The notes under the pieces: model-generated | The model's database searches: none | What the model was told of the DNA's origin: nothing | The model's input: the letters and a program-made list of their open reading frames with translations, nothing else | Program-made: the position numbers and the translations under genes | Shown: piece after piece, positions 20,117-27,694 of the stretch | Position numbering within the stretch: the first letter of the stretch is position 1 | Layout of the letters: every line of letters begins with the position of its first letter | NCBI GenBank assembly: GCA_003151795.1 | Contig: PLYL01000014.1 | Span: 1-35,347, forward strand | Direction: 5' to 3' | Source: Candidatus Yanofskyibacteriota bacterium | Lineage (GTDB): Bacteria > Patescibacteriota > Minisyncoccia > 2-02-FULL-40-12 > GWA2-44-9 | Length of the DNA: 35,347 nt

Positions 20117-20697
20117 ATAAGTTTCAGTATTTTCCACCAGTTTTCGATATATTCGGGGCGGCGGTTTTGGTATTTCAAATAATAGGCGTGCTCCCAGACA
20201 TCGAGACCAATGACCGGCGTGTGGCCGTGGAGATACGGCGAGTCTTGATTGGGCAGGCCGTGCATGTGCAACTTGCCCTGCTCATCGCGAGCGAGCCAGG
20301 CCCAGCCCGAACCGAATTGCTTGGTCGCGATATCGGTAAATTGTTTTTTAAAATCATCGACGGAACCGAAGGTCGAAGTAATATCCGCGACCAGTGCTTC
20401 GTCTTTTTGGTTGGCCGGATCCATCAGTTTCCAAAAGAGCGAGTGATTCGCGTGGCCCCCGCCATGACTGCGGATAGCCGTCCGATCCGCGTCTTCGACT
20501 TTGAGCGTCTCGAGGTTTTTTAATAAATCTTCAACGGGTATACTCTGTAAATCGGGATATTTTTCCAAAGCCGCGTTTAATTTATCAACATAGGCCTGAT
20601 GGTGCTTAGAATAATGAATCTCCATCGTTTTCGCATCGATGTAGGGCTCGAGCGCGTCGTATCCATAGTTGAGTTTTGGTAATTCGTATTTTGCCAT
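20113..20697 (-). CDS. sodA: Superoxide dismutase, Fe/Mn type
   Basis: Converts superoxide to hydrogen peroxide and oxygen. Metal ligands are H28 (MEIHYSKHHQAYV), H85 (GGGHANHSLFW), D166 and H170 (GLDVWEHAYYLKY). At 194 residues it is a typical cytoplasmic SOD with no signal peptide. GGHANHSLFW with a following GSGWAWL favours the manganese or cambialistic type, but sequence alone does not settle the metal. It lies seven bases after the glutaredoxin gene, so the two probably form one oxidative-stress unit. Confidence 0.93.
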   Translation of the reverse strand: MAKYELPKLNYGYDALEPYIDAKTMEIHYSKHHQAYVDKLNAALEKYPDLQSIPVEDLLKNLETLKVEDADRTAIRSHGGGHANHSLFWKLMDPANQKDEALVADITSTFGSVDDFKKQFTDIATKQFGSGWAWLARDEQGKLHMHGLPNQDSPYLHGHTPVIGLDVWEHAYYLKYQNRRPEYIENWWKILKLI

Positions 20698-20704
20698 ATG
20701 TGTT

Positions 20705-20944
20705 TTAATTAACTCCCATTAATTGATTTATTTTAGGCCGGTCAAAACCGACAATTATCTTGTCATCAATGATAATCACCGGTACGCCGAACTGGCCGGA
20801 TTTAGCGACGAGTTCTTTTTGTTTTTCAATATTGCCGGCGACATTTACGTCTTCGTAGGCCCAGCCTTTTGATTTAAAATATTCTTTGGCCATATGGCAG
20901 AAATGGCAAGTCGGCGTGCTGTAGATCGTTATTGAGTGATTCAT
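20705..20944 (-). CDS. Glutaredoxin/NrdH-like redoxin
   Basis: A 79-residue thioredoxin-fold protein: ITIYSTPTCHFCHMAKEYF with active site CHFC, then GVPVIIIDDKIIVGFDRPKI with the cis-proline TVP-type loop and GFD substrate loop. It is a NrdH/glutaredoxin-like electron carrier and may be reduced by TrxB, since glutathione enzymes are not seen here. The ATG at 20944 is preceded by GGAAGGT; an ATG at 20953 would add three residues. It is divergent from tgt with about 28 bases between start codons. Confidence 0.87.
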   Translation of the reverse strand: MNHSITIYSTPTCHFCHMAKEYFKSKGWAYEDVNVAGNIEKQKELVAKSGQFGVPVIIIDDKIIVGFDRPKINQLMGVN

Positions 20945-20961
20945 ACCTTCCATGATAGTAT
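20932..20961 (+). promoter_or_regulatory. Promoter of tgt inside the glutaredoxin start region
   Basis: TTGAGT (20932-20937) and TAGTAT (20956-20961) are 18 bases apart. Transcription would begin within a few bases of the tgt ATG at 20973, giving a leaderless or nearly leaderless mRNA. The opposite strand has TATACT at the same spot for the glutaredoxin gene. Confidence 0.45.
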
Positions 20962-20972
20962 ACGCAAGCCCA

Positions 20973-22193
20973 ATGTTCAAGGTTATAAAAAAAGACAAAC
21001 GAACTAAGGCCCGATTGGGCGTTCTAACCACGCCTCATGGCGCCGTAAAAACGCCATCATATGTCTTCGTTGGGACCTATGGCAAATTCCGCCATCTCAC
21101 CGCCAAAGATATCAAAAGAACAGGTTCCCAGCTTGTGATCGCCAATACGTTTCATCTTTGGGACCCCGCCCTTGCACGCAAAAGCGGGGCAAGAAAAGTT
21201 GGGGATACTTTCCTGACACGAAGTTTTGGTTTAAATATTCCAACCATGACGGATTCGGGCGGATTTCAAGTCTTGTCCCTCGCGTTTGGCGATAAAAATA
21301 AAGTCGGCAAATTCATGACGGGCGAGGCCAAGCCAGACGCGAGTTATAAACGCACCAAAATTCGTATCACTCAAAAAGGCGTGCATTTTAAATTCAAAGG
21401 CAAGAAACTTTTTCTCGGTCCAAAACTTTCGATGCAAATCCAACGCAAAATCGGCGCGGATATTATTTTTGCTTTTGATCATATCACTTCTCCCTTAGAC
21501 GATTTTGCTTATAATCAAAAAGCTTCAGATCTTACCAACAAATGGGCCCATATTTGTTTAGACGAACACGCCAAAAATCAAAAAGGTAAAAAGAATAAGC
21601 AGATGCTGTTCGGTATTGTCCAAGGGGGCATCTATCCCAAATTAAGAAAAGAAAGCGCTAAATATATCGGCTCCCTCCCCTTCGACGGTTTCGGTATCGG
21701 CGGTTCGTATACCAAAGAACAAATCGCCAAGATGCTGAAATGGGTCATTCCTTATTTGCCCGAAGACAAACCGCGCCATCTCTTGGGCGTCGGCAAAGTG
21801 GCCGATGTCTTTGAAGCCATCGAGAATGGTATCGATACTTTTGATTGCGTTATTCCCACCCGCGAAGCCCGCCACGGCCGGCTCTATACCAAGACCGGCC
21901 ACATGGATATCCGCAAAGGGAAATACTCGGCCGATAACCTGCTGGCTGGCGAGGCAGGAAAAGTAATCGAGAAGGGTTGCGGTTGCCTCACGTGCTCGAA
22001 CAAAATACGTCGCTCTGAAATTCGCGAGCTAATCAAAAGTGCAGACCGTGAATTAAACGCAACAGGACAAAGGTATTGCCTCATGCACAACATGTGGTTC
22101 TTCAATAATTTACTAAACGAAATACGAGCCTCGCTCGCGCGGGGCTCGTATCAGCAATACAAGAAAAATTTCTTGTCTAAATTCAACTCTTAA
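20973..22193 (+). CDS. tgt: tRNA-guanine transglycosylase
   Basis: Swaps guanine-34 in GUN anticodons for preQ1 (bacterial) or queuine. Motifs: NTFHLW, TMTDSGGFQVLSLA (nucleophile-side DSGGFQ), FAFDHITSP, GIVQGGIYPKLRKES, FGIGGSYTKEQ, FDCVIPTREARHGRLYT (catalytic Asp region), and the zinc site CGCLTC with a later C and H. About 406 residues, slightly longer than the 375 of E. coli because of a lysine-rich segment around VHFKFKGKKLFLG. I start at 20973 (MFKVIKKDK), which matches the family N-terminus. The tRNA-Tyr(GTA) at 3128 in this window is a potential substrate class. Queuosine synthesis genes are not in the window. Confidence 0.92.
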   Translation: MFKVIKKDKRTKARLGVLTTPHGAVKTPSYVFVGTYGKFRHLTAKDIKRTGSQLVIANTFHLWDPALARKSGARKVGDTFLTRSFGLNIPTMTDSGGFQVLSLAFGDKNKVGKFMTGEAKPDASYKRTKIRITQKGVHFKFKGKKLFLGPKLSMQIQRKIGADIIFAFDHITSPLDDFAYNQKASDLTNKWAHICLDEHAKNQKGKKNKQMLFGIVQGGIYPKLRKESAKYIGSLPFDGFGIGGSYTKEQIAKMLKWVIPYLPEDKPRHLLGVGKVADVFEAIENGIDTFDCVIPTREARHGRLYTKTGHMDIRKGKYSADNLLAGEAGKVIEKGCGCLTCSNKIRRSEIRELIKSADRELNATGQRYCLMHNMWFFNNLLNEIRASLARGSYQQYKKNFLSKFNS

Positions 22194-22202
22194 TTCTTTT
22201 TC

Positions 22203-22271
22203 ATCCCGCACATAAAAAGCAACAGCCCCTTTCGGGGCTTTTTGCTTACCATTGCTTTTTATGTGCGGGAT
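22203..22271. repeat. Structured repeat family B, copy 2, carrying a terminator
   Basis: Perfect 20-bp inverted repeat ATCCCGCACATAAAAAGCAA (22203-22222) with its complement at 22252-22271. The loop contains GCCCC-TTTC-GGGGC-TTTTTG, a plus-strand terminator for tgt. On the minus strand the repeat end CGCACATAA supplies the last codons and TAA stop of the DUF5652 gene. The outer 12 bases match copy 1 at 2908-2964. Confidence 0.8.
22225..22243 (+). terminator. Terminator of tgt, inside repeat B copy 2
   Basis: Five-bp GC stem GCCCC/GGGGC with loop TTTC followed by TTTTTG on the plus strand, about 30 bases after the tgt stop. Confidence 0.75.
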
Positions 22272-22504
22272 TTCATCTTCTTCGCGAAGACGTAGATGTA
22301 GAGGATATCGAGAATGCCGGCGGTGTTTATGACCAAGAGGGCGATAAACCACCATTTATGTTCGTGCCTGGCTGCTTTCCACATCGCCAGACCTTTCCAG
22401 AACAAGCTCCAAATGAGCACCAGTGCAAAAAATGCACCAAGACCAAAACCGATCGGCGTACTCAACCACCACGACCCATGATCCGCGTATGGATAGTTCA
22501 TCAT
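22259..22504 (-). CDS. DUF5652-type small membrane protein
   Basis: An 81-residue protein with two membrane segments: about 20-38 (GLGAFFALVLIWSLFWKGL) and 51-73 (WWFIALLVINTAGILDILYIYVF). KGLAMWKAARHEHKWWFIALLVINTAGILDILY is the pattern of DUF5652, a family of unknown function largely seen in CPR bacteria. The stop codon TAA and the preceding codons Ser-Arg-Thr come from the structured repeat at 22203-22271. The start overlaps the nfo stop by four bases (ATGA). Confidence 0.8.
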   Translation of the reverse strand: MMNYPYADHGSWWLSTPIGFGLGAFFALVLIWSLFWKGLAMWKAARHEHKWWFIALLVINTAGILDILYIYVFAKKMKSRT

Positions 22505-23325
22505 AGTTTATTACGGATATCTTTTAATTTTTGGATATCCTCTTTGACTTTATCATGCTCCGTTTCTAAGATGAAATCAAGGTCAAAAGTGGACATCAGA
22601 TACACGAAACCTTCGCGGCCGATCTTGCCCTCGCCGATGTGTTCGTGCCGGTCTCGCCTTTCACCCAGGCCAATCTTTGAATCATTAGAATGAATCAGCT
22701 TGATGGCGTTCTTCCCTATCGACTTTGAAATAGATTCTAGGGTTTTCTTCATTGTCTCGGCCGTACGAATATCATACCCGCTCGCAAAAATATGGGCCGT
22801 GTCCAGACAGACACCCAAATCGTAACCGCTCAATTTTATAATATCTCTCAACTCTTCAAACGTATCGCCCATCACATTGCCCGCGCCAGCTGATACCTCT
22901 AGCAAAAGCTCTGTTGAACCCTTGTACCCGTCCATCACTTTGGTCACGCCTTCAGCGGTTATTTTGAGGGCTTCTTTGCGGTCTAAATCCTTGGCACTCC
23001 CCGGATGGAACATCAAGTATTTAGCGCCAATCTGACTGCTCCGCTCAAGTTCCTCTCTGATAACTCTGGCCGAGGCCGAACGAATCGCTTTATTCGACGA
23101 CGCAAAATTAATGTAATACGGCGCGTGGATAAAGCATTCCTTCTGGCCGTGCTTCTCCATCTGACCCCTAAATTCCTTTTCAATTTCCGGCGTTATCTTC
23201 GGCGCCGCTCCGCCTTGGGGCGACCGCGTAAACATCTGAAACACCTCGCACCCCAACTCACCCGCCCTCTCCGGCGCGTTTACAATTCCCCCCGCGATTG
23301 ATACATGGCATCCGATTCTTCTCAT
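22501..23325 (-). CDS. nfo: Endonuclease IV (AP endonuclease)
   Basis: Cuts DNA 5' to abasic sites in base-excision repair using a three-zinc centre. RRIGCHVSIAGGI, FTRSPQ, CFIHAPYYINFAS, YLMFHPGSA, LLLEVSAGAGNVMGDTFEEL, GVCLDTAHIFASGYD, IKLIHSNDSKIGLGERRDRHEHIGEG and LILETE-type FILETEHDK follow the family order and supply the His, Asp and Glu ligands. About 274 residues. I start at 23325 (MRRIGCHVS), the usual N-terminus. It forms a tight unit with the EamA-like gene upstream and DUF5652 downstream. Confidence 0.93.
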   Translation of the reverse strand: MRRIGCHVSIAGGIVNAPERAGELGCEVFQMFTRSPQGGAAPKITPEIEKEFRGQMEKHGQKECFIHAPYYINFASSNKAIRSASARVIREELERSSQIGAKYLMFHPGSAKDLDRKEALKITAEGVTKVMDGYKGSTELLLEVSAGAGNVMGDTFEELRDIIKLSGYDLGVCLDTAHIFASGYDIRTAETMKKTLESISKSIGKNAIKLIHSNDSKIGLGERRDRHEHIGEGKIGREGFVYLMSTFDLDFILETEHDKVKEDIQKLKDIRNKL

Positions 23326-23326
23326 G

Positions 23327-23644
23327 TTATTTATAACTAAAATAAAGTGCACCTAAAGCTAGCATAAAAGCTAGGCTTCGATATATAGTAAACGGTTCAT
23401 CAAAATAAAGACCAGCAATCCCAAGTGCAAGAATTACTGTTAAAGCTTCCCAGACCAAGAAAACTGAACCAAACTCCATCTTTGTAAATATAATAGCAAC
23501 CGGAATAACACCGCAAGCATATAGAAAAATGCCCAAGGCCAAATACCCATAATTATAGATATGACTTTTTTTAAGAAATACGTCTCCGGCCATAGTCAAA
23601 ACAACACCCAATACTACCCAGAAAAATGTACTGAAAAATTTCAT
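23327..23644 (-). CDS. SMR/EamA-like small transporter
   Basis: A 105-residue protein with four hydrophobic segments (FFSTFFWVVLGVVLTMAGD, LALGIFLYACGVIPVAIIF, VFLVWEALTVILALGIAGLYF, SLAFMLALGALYFSY). The size, the four helices and the helix-3 pattern LVWEALTVILALGIAGLYFDEP resemble small multidrug resistance or EamA half-proteins, which act as dimers. Substrate unknown. Its stop lies one base before the nfo start. Confidence 0.65.
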   Translation of the reverse strand: MKFFSTFFWVVLGVVLTMAGDVFLKKSHIYNYGYLALGIFLYACGVIPVAIIFTKMEFGSVFLVWEALTVILALGIAGLYFDEPFTIYRSLAFMLALGALYFSYK

Positions 23645-23686
23645 TAATATTTTATTGATTTTAATTCTTCGAGAATATCTTCGATA

Positions 23687-24526
23687 CTATTTAAGCCTAA
23701 GTAATTTCTGTTTCTTTGTTTCAATTTTATTTTTTAGTTTCTTTTCTTTTTCCAGTTCTTTTATATGGATTTCGGGTTTGAGATGCTCTGGCAAAACTCC
23801 GCCGATATCTTTTATGGTTTGCCGGACTTTCCCACCAATCATAAAGTGAGTACGGCGAGATGACTCTTCTCCTTGGATACTAGAATCATTCCGAAGTTTC
23901 TCTTCGGTCTGCGTTATACGAAATAAATTAGCAGCCAGCTCTGTCGAACCGGCCCGATCAAGAAGTTCTCCTTTTTTAATACTTTTTCTTTGTTCAACTT
24001 CGCTCAAAGGCATGCCATATAAACCTCGATACCCAGCGTCATTAAACAAACCAAATTGGCTCACGCCTTTTTTCTTGGCAGTACTGTGAAGTTGTTTATT
24101 TTCATTTTTAACTTCATTCCTTATATGGAGGCGTCGTTCATTCTCTGGTAACTGTTCAAGGAGTTCTTGCTTCCTTGTCTGTGTTGCAAAATAGGTTTGT
24201 GCAATAGCGATTTCTTGTTTGTTCGGATCTCCATTTTGCGCCATCAAATAACAAGCATAGCGATCAAGCTTCCAATCTAGAACAGTTCGCCCAGCATTAG
24301 AGCCAATTTTGACCATTTTGCTGATCCTAGCAAAATGGTTATCCACAGACTGTCCGCTTTGGACAGCCGCCCGGGCAGCCCTCATTATCACTTCTTCAAA
24401 ATTGCGCCATTGCGTATAACCCAAAACTTCCATTAACTCTCGTGCAAGCCAATACTCAACACCATTCTCTTGAACATGTTTTATATCTTCGAACTTTTTA
24501 TTGGGAGAAGTAATTTCGGTGGTCAT
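23687..24526 (-). CDS. dinD: DNA damage-inducible protein D
   Basis: A 279-residue DinD homologue. The N-terminal BRO-N-like region has FEDIKHVQENGVEYWLARELMEVLGYTQWRNFEEVI. It is followed by VDNHFARISKMVKIGSNAGR, LDRYACYLMAQNGDPNKQEIAIAQTYFA and the C-terminal ELAANLFRITQTEEKLRND, all characteristic of DinD. In E. coli DinD inhibits RecA-driven strand exchange. No LexA box is evident upstream; the gene starts inside the PNPOx-like gene end with a four-base ATGA overlap. The C-terminal 30 residues are a Lys/Glu-rich tail. Confidence 0.9.
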   Translation of the reverse strand: MTTEITSPNKKFEDIKHVQENGVEYWLARELMEVLGYTQWRNFEEVIMRAARAAVQSGQSVDNHFARISKMVKIGSNAGRTVLDWKLDRYACYLMAQNGDPNKQEIAIAQTYFATQTRKQELLEQLPENERRLHIRNEVKNENKQLHSTAKKKGVSQFGLFNDAGYRGLYGMPLSEVEQRKSIKKGELLDRAGSTELAANLFRITQTEEKLRNDSSIQGEESSRRTHFMIGGKVRQTIKDIGGVLPEHLKPEIHIKELEKEKKLKNKIETKKQKLLRLK

Positions 24527-24972
24527 AATTCTAGGTCTTGTTTATCGAAACCGAATAACTTTTCGTAGGTGAGCTGGATGAATTTAGGTTTTAACATATA
24601 CCACGAGTCGCCTTGCAAGACGTCCTCGGCTTCTTTGGGTTCGGGCTTATTTCTTTTTAAATAATGTTTCTTGGCCAAATCGAATCGAGGGCCGTCTATT
24701 TTTTCGGCTACACCCGAAAATTGGATACCCATATTCTGTTCTTTCGGTCCGCTAGTGGTGATCGTGCCGGAAACTTTGTTATTCTTGAGAATCGCTTGCG
24801 AATGCCTGGCCTCCGGGTCGGACATCCAATATATATTCAGTTCGTCATCAAAAACATAAATCACATCGGACACCCAAACTCCGCCATCATCAATCGTGGC
24901 TAAACTCATGAGATAGCTTTTATCCAGAACCTCTTTAATCAGCTGGGTGGTTTTTATGATTTTGTTATCCAT
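24523..24972 (-). CDS. Pyridoxamine 5'-phosphate oxidase-like flavin-binding protein
   Basis: A 149-residue protein of the split-barrel FMN-binding fold. LMSLATIDDGGVWVSDVIYVFDDELNIYWMSDPEARHSQAI is the typical N-terminal half, and KVSGTITTSG, GIQFSGVAEKI follow. It lacks the C-terminal residues of true PdxH. It may be a general flavin- or F420-type reductase or haem-binding protein. It is co-transcribed with dinD and with the gene at 24972 (one-base junction). Confidence 0.8.
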   Translation of the reverse strand: MDNKIIKTTQLIKEVLDKSYLMSLATIDDGGVWVSDVIYVFDDELNIYWMSDPEARHSQAILKNNKVSGTITTSGPKEQNMGIQFSGVAEKIDGPRFDLAKKHYLKRNKPEPKEAEDVLQGDSWYMLKPKFIQLTYEKLFGFDKQDLEL

Positions 24973-25862
24973 TATTTTTTTAGGCTGGCGTATTCCATAA
25001 ACTGCCAGAATTGTGGCCAGCTCTTATTTACGGCTTTCGGATATTTTATCTTTATTTTTTGATGATGAACAGCGGCCCACATCACTAGCGTCTGAATGAC
25101 TCGATGGTCTTTGGAATCAATAGTTTTCCCTGAACCCATCTTTTTTATCATATCATCCATTTCAATGAAACGATTACTCTCGTGGCCCTTGAGAGCGGGC
25201 CATTTATTTTCAGCCGATTTTTTAGAAATATAACCGAAAATATACGCAAAGCAAAAATCCTCCGCTTGGGCAGGTTTGAATTTCGGTTTTTGTCCTCGCA
25301 GTAATTTTAAAAATGTTTCCGCCTGTTTTTGGATGGTCTGGTCGTATTTTGGAACCCATGGCTTGTTGTCTTTCCAATGACGCACGGCTTCGTACGTCGT
25401 GGCGAGTTTAAAAGGAATCTTTTTTGGTTTTGTAAAATTACCCATCAGCACCGAAGCACTGGCCCATTGAGAAGTACTGTTATCTAACTTGAGGAGTTTC
25501 TCTAAAGGATAACTAACGATTTTGGGATTAGAAGTTATTTTTCTACTTCTTAATGTGCCCTTCTTAATAAACTTTTTATCAAGATTTAATTTCCAAGAAG
25601 CAAACTGCAAGAAACGATATAGGGTCCCCGATTCTCCGACATTAACATTTTTCTTATTCCAATCTTGACTAGCTCGTTTGAGCGCCAGTAAATCCTCTCC
25701 GATATTTTTCTGTTTCGCCAAAAATTTATTAATCTCGTTTCGCCCATGAATCATATCCAAGACACCCATCCGAATTATCCACGATTTATCGAGAGGTATG
25801 TAATCTTTAATGGTTGATTCCAATATCTTTTCTGAATTGTTTTCCTTCAAATTTGATTTCAT
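24972..25862 (-). CDS. Divergent EPSP-synthase-like (enolpyruvyl transferase fold) protein
   Basis: A 296-residue protein I place in the AroA/MurA superfamily from a colinear set of motifs: IPLDKSWIIRMGVLDMIHG (22-40; compare PxSKSxxxRALxLAAL), NVGESGTLYRFL (74-85; GNSGTxxRxL), TSQWASASVL (130-139; SSQxxSAL), AEDFCFAYIFGYI (200-212; DExPxLAVxAAFA), ALKGHESNRFIEM (223-235; xxKESDR), KDHRVIQTLVMWAA (251-264; DHRxAM) and PKAVNKSWPQFWQFME (275-290; xxVxKSFPxF). At 296 residues it lacks about a third of AroA. The first 56 bases overlap the purD 3' end, so a later start (M32) would destroy the first motif. Function is uncertain: a reduced shikimate enzyme or a new activity. Confidence 0.6.
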   Translation of the reverse strand: MKSNLKENNSEKILESTIKDYIPLDKSWIIRMGVLDMIHGRNEINKFLAKQKNIGEDLLALKRASQDWNKKNVNVGESGTLYRFLQFASWKLNLDKKFIKKGTLRSRKITSNPKIVSYPLEKLLKLDNSTSQWASASVLMGNFTKPKKIPFKLATTYEAVRHWKDNKPWVPKYDQTIQKQAETFLKLLRGQKPKFKPAQAEDFCFAYIFGYISKKSAENKWPALKGHESNRFIEMDDMIKKMGSGKTIDSKDHRVIQTLVMWAAVHHQKIKIKYPKAVNKSWPQFWQFMEYASLKK

Positions 25863-27063
25863 TAACAGCAGTATAAGCTTTTTTTAAAGCCAAAGGCAAT
25901 GAAGAATCTATTGCGGTAACTCCTAACACTCTACCACCATTTGTGACAATATCATTACTGCTCTGTTTTGTGCCGGCATGAAATATCACAACATCTTTCA
26001 ACTTCTCTGCTCTTTCAATTCCTTTAATTATTTTCCCGCTTTTATATACACCAGGATATCCTCCGGAAGCGAGCACTATGCAACATGCTGATTCAGGCGC
26101 CCACTTAATTTTGAGATTTTTTAGATTGCCTTTCACGCACGCTATTAAAATATCTATAATATCAGTTTTGAGTATTCTCATGTATGACTGGGTTTCAGGA
26201 TCGCCAAAGCGGGCATTAAATTCAATAACTTTGGGTCCTGTTTTGGTCAGCATGATACCGGGATATAAAACTCCGATAAACGGACTACCTCTTTTCTTTA
26301 ATCCATTCAAGGTTGGCCCTATTATTTTATTTTTTATTTCTTCTATAATTTCTGGTTTAATTTCCAAAACCGGAGTAATAGTTCCCATACCACCAGTATT
26401 CGGGCCACGATTCCCATCATAGGCCCGCTTGTGGTCTTTTGATGTTGGAAATATTGAAAACGTTTTGCTGTCAGAGAACACATGGATTGAAATTTCTCCA
26501 CCCGTCAAAAATTCTTCAATGACTACCCGGGCACCTGCTTCGCCAAAAACTTTTGATTTCATCATATCTTCCAATCCTTGAATCCCTTCTTTTAAATTTT
26601 TGACAATAAGAACTCCTTTACCTAATGCGAGACCATCTGCTTTTATTACCAACGGAAATTTTTCGTGTTCAATATATTTTTTAGCTTTTGAAAAATCAGT
26701 GAAAGATTTAAATTTGGCAGTTGGGATTTTCTCTTCATCCATGAATTTTTTGGCAAAAGACTTTGACCACTCAATTTTTGCCGCAGCTTTTGTGGGGCCG
26801 AAAACGGGAATCTTAAGGCGCTGTATTTTATCTACAATTCCTTCCGCTAAATAACTATCAGAACCAACAACCACCAGGTCGACCTTGTGCTTTTTTAACC
26901 AATCAATAATTTCATTTGTTTTGACTAGAGGGATGTTTTTTGCGATAGAAGCGGTGCCGGCATTGCCGGGCGCAACATACATATTTTTTACTTTTGGAGA
27001 CTGTTTTAACTTCCAGACCAGAGCATGTTCTCGGCCTCCGCCTCCAATGACAAGAATATCCAT
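25807..27063 (-). CDS. purD: Phosphoribosylamine-glycine ligase
   Basis: Catalyses the second step of purine synthesis: ATP + phosphoribosylamine + glycine to GAR. MDILVIGGGGREHALVWKL, APGNAGTASIA, VDLVVVGSDSYLAEGI, FGPTKAAAKIEWSKSFAKKFM, FPLVIKADGLALGKGV (ATP-grasp), YDGNRGPNTGGMGTITP and VIEFNARFGDPETQ are all present. 418 residues, full length. The ATG at 27063 overlaps the previous stop as TGATG. The 3' end overlaps the EPSPS-like gene by 56 bases. No other pur genes are in the window. Confidence 0.94.
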   Translation of the reverse strand: MDILVIGGGGREHALVWKLKQSPKVKNMYVAPGNAGTASIAKNIPLVKTNEIIDWLKKHKVDLVVVGSDSYLAEGIVDKIQRLKIPVFGPTKAAAKIEWSKSFAKKFMDEEKIPTAKFKSFTDFSKAKKYIEHEKFPLVIKADGLALGKGVLIVKNLKEGIQGLEDMMKSKVFGEAGARVVIEEFLTGGEISIHVFSDSKTFSIFPTSKDHKRAYDGNRGPNTGGMGTITPVLEIKPEIIEEIKNKIIGPTLNGLKKRGSPFIGVLYPGIMLTKTGPKVIEFNARFGDPETQSYMRILKTDIIDILIACVKGNLKNLKIKWAPESACCIVLASGGYPGVYKSGKIIKGIERAEKLKDVVIFHAGTKQSSNDIVTNGGRVLGVTAIDSSLPLALKKAYTAVNEIKFEGKQFRKDIGINH

Positions 27064-27488
27064 CAGTATTTGATTGATTTTAATTCGGCGAGGATGTTTT
27101 CGGGGATGGGGATGGCTTCGCGGATGGGGCTTTTGCCAGGGTAGCGCCAAGCGGTGATGATGACTTTCTTTTTGCCAAGCAAGGTTTGCATCTTATCCAT
27201 CACGCTTACGCCTTTCGGGCCGGATTTTTCGGCGTACATCACCCAGATTTCTTCTTTCCAGGGGAGAGGCTTCCCATTCTGTTGTCTCCCTGCGGGAGAT
27301 CTCCCGGAGGGAGACATAACAGCAATGGTATCAGGCGCGATACCCTTCTCACTTCGATATGGACTGCGGATGACTCGTTTCACTCGGTCGGCTGATAAAC
27401 CGTAATATACCATTTTGCCGGCGACATGATTAGTCCAGTGGTACTGGGAGCCTCCCCCACGATTCAATTTCTGCTGCAAGGCCTGCAT
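27063..27488 (-). CDS. DUF4258-like small protein with repeat-derived insertion
   Basis: About 141 residues. HWTNHVAGKMVYYGLSADRVKRVIRSPYRSEKGIA resembles DUF4258/BrnT-like proteins (His at strand 1, then the helix with RV..VI..P), which include toxin-like RNases and unassigned proteins. I start at 27488 (MQALQQKLN) because GGAGG lies four bases upstream. The frame stays open to a GTG at 27638 through an imperfect palindrome at 27504-27550. Residues PSGRSPAGRQQNGKPL are encoded by the palindrome at 27284-27315 and break the domain between MSPS and WKEEIWVMYA. The stop overlaps the purD start (TGATG). Role unknown. Confidence 0.6.
   Translation of the reverse strand: MQALQQKLNRGGGSQYHWTNHVAGKMVYYGLSADRVKRVIRSPYRSEKGIAPDTIAVMSPSGRSPAGRQQNGKPLPWKEEIWVMYAEKSGPKGVSVMDKMQTLLGKKKVIITAWRYPGKSPIREAIPIPENILAELKSIKY
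27284..27315. repeat. Near-perfect 32-bp in-frame palindrome
   Basis: GTCTCCC-tg-CGGGAGATCTCCCG-ga-GGGAGAC, mismatched at only one position pair. It encodes SPSGRSPAGR in the DUF4258-like protein. AGATCTCCCG is shared with the glycosyltransferase insertion at 16075-16092. Confidence 0.8.
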
Positions 27489-27503
27489 TCGGCCTCCAGC
27501 TTC

Positions 27504-27550
27504 AGGAAAATTTCTCGACATAGGCACCGCTATGTCTCGAGAATTTTCCT
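27504..27550. repeat. Imperfect inverted repeat upstream of the DUF4258-like start
   Basis: AGGAAAATTTCTCGACATAG and CTATGTC..GAGAATTTTCCT flank GCACCG. The repeat lies just before the chosen start codon and in the open extension of that frame. Confidence 0.6.
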
Positions 27551-27647
27551 TTCGCTTCGGCGCGAATCCAGACCTTTCGCGACGAACCGAATCGCGCGGG
27601 AGGCTCCTGGCATCGTTTTTAGGAAGTTGTATACGCACTTCGCCATT

Positions 27648-27687
27648 AAAACAAAAAGCACCGACTTTCGCCAGTGCTTTTTGTTTT
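27648..27687 (-). terminator. Terminator after the RRM protein gene
   Basis: Perfect 14-bp arms AAAACAAAAAGCAC / GTGCTTTTTGTTTT with a 12-base loop. It reads as hairpin plus U-tract on either strand; the minus-strand RRM gene is the obvious client. Confidence 0.8.
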
Positions 27688-27694
27688 GCTGTTT

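Noticed and set aside
22125-22152. Inverted repeat ACGAGCC ... GGCTCGT in the 3' end of tgt
   Set aside because: It lies in the conserved C-terminal helix of the protein without adding residues, so I do not count it as an inserted palindrome.
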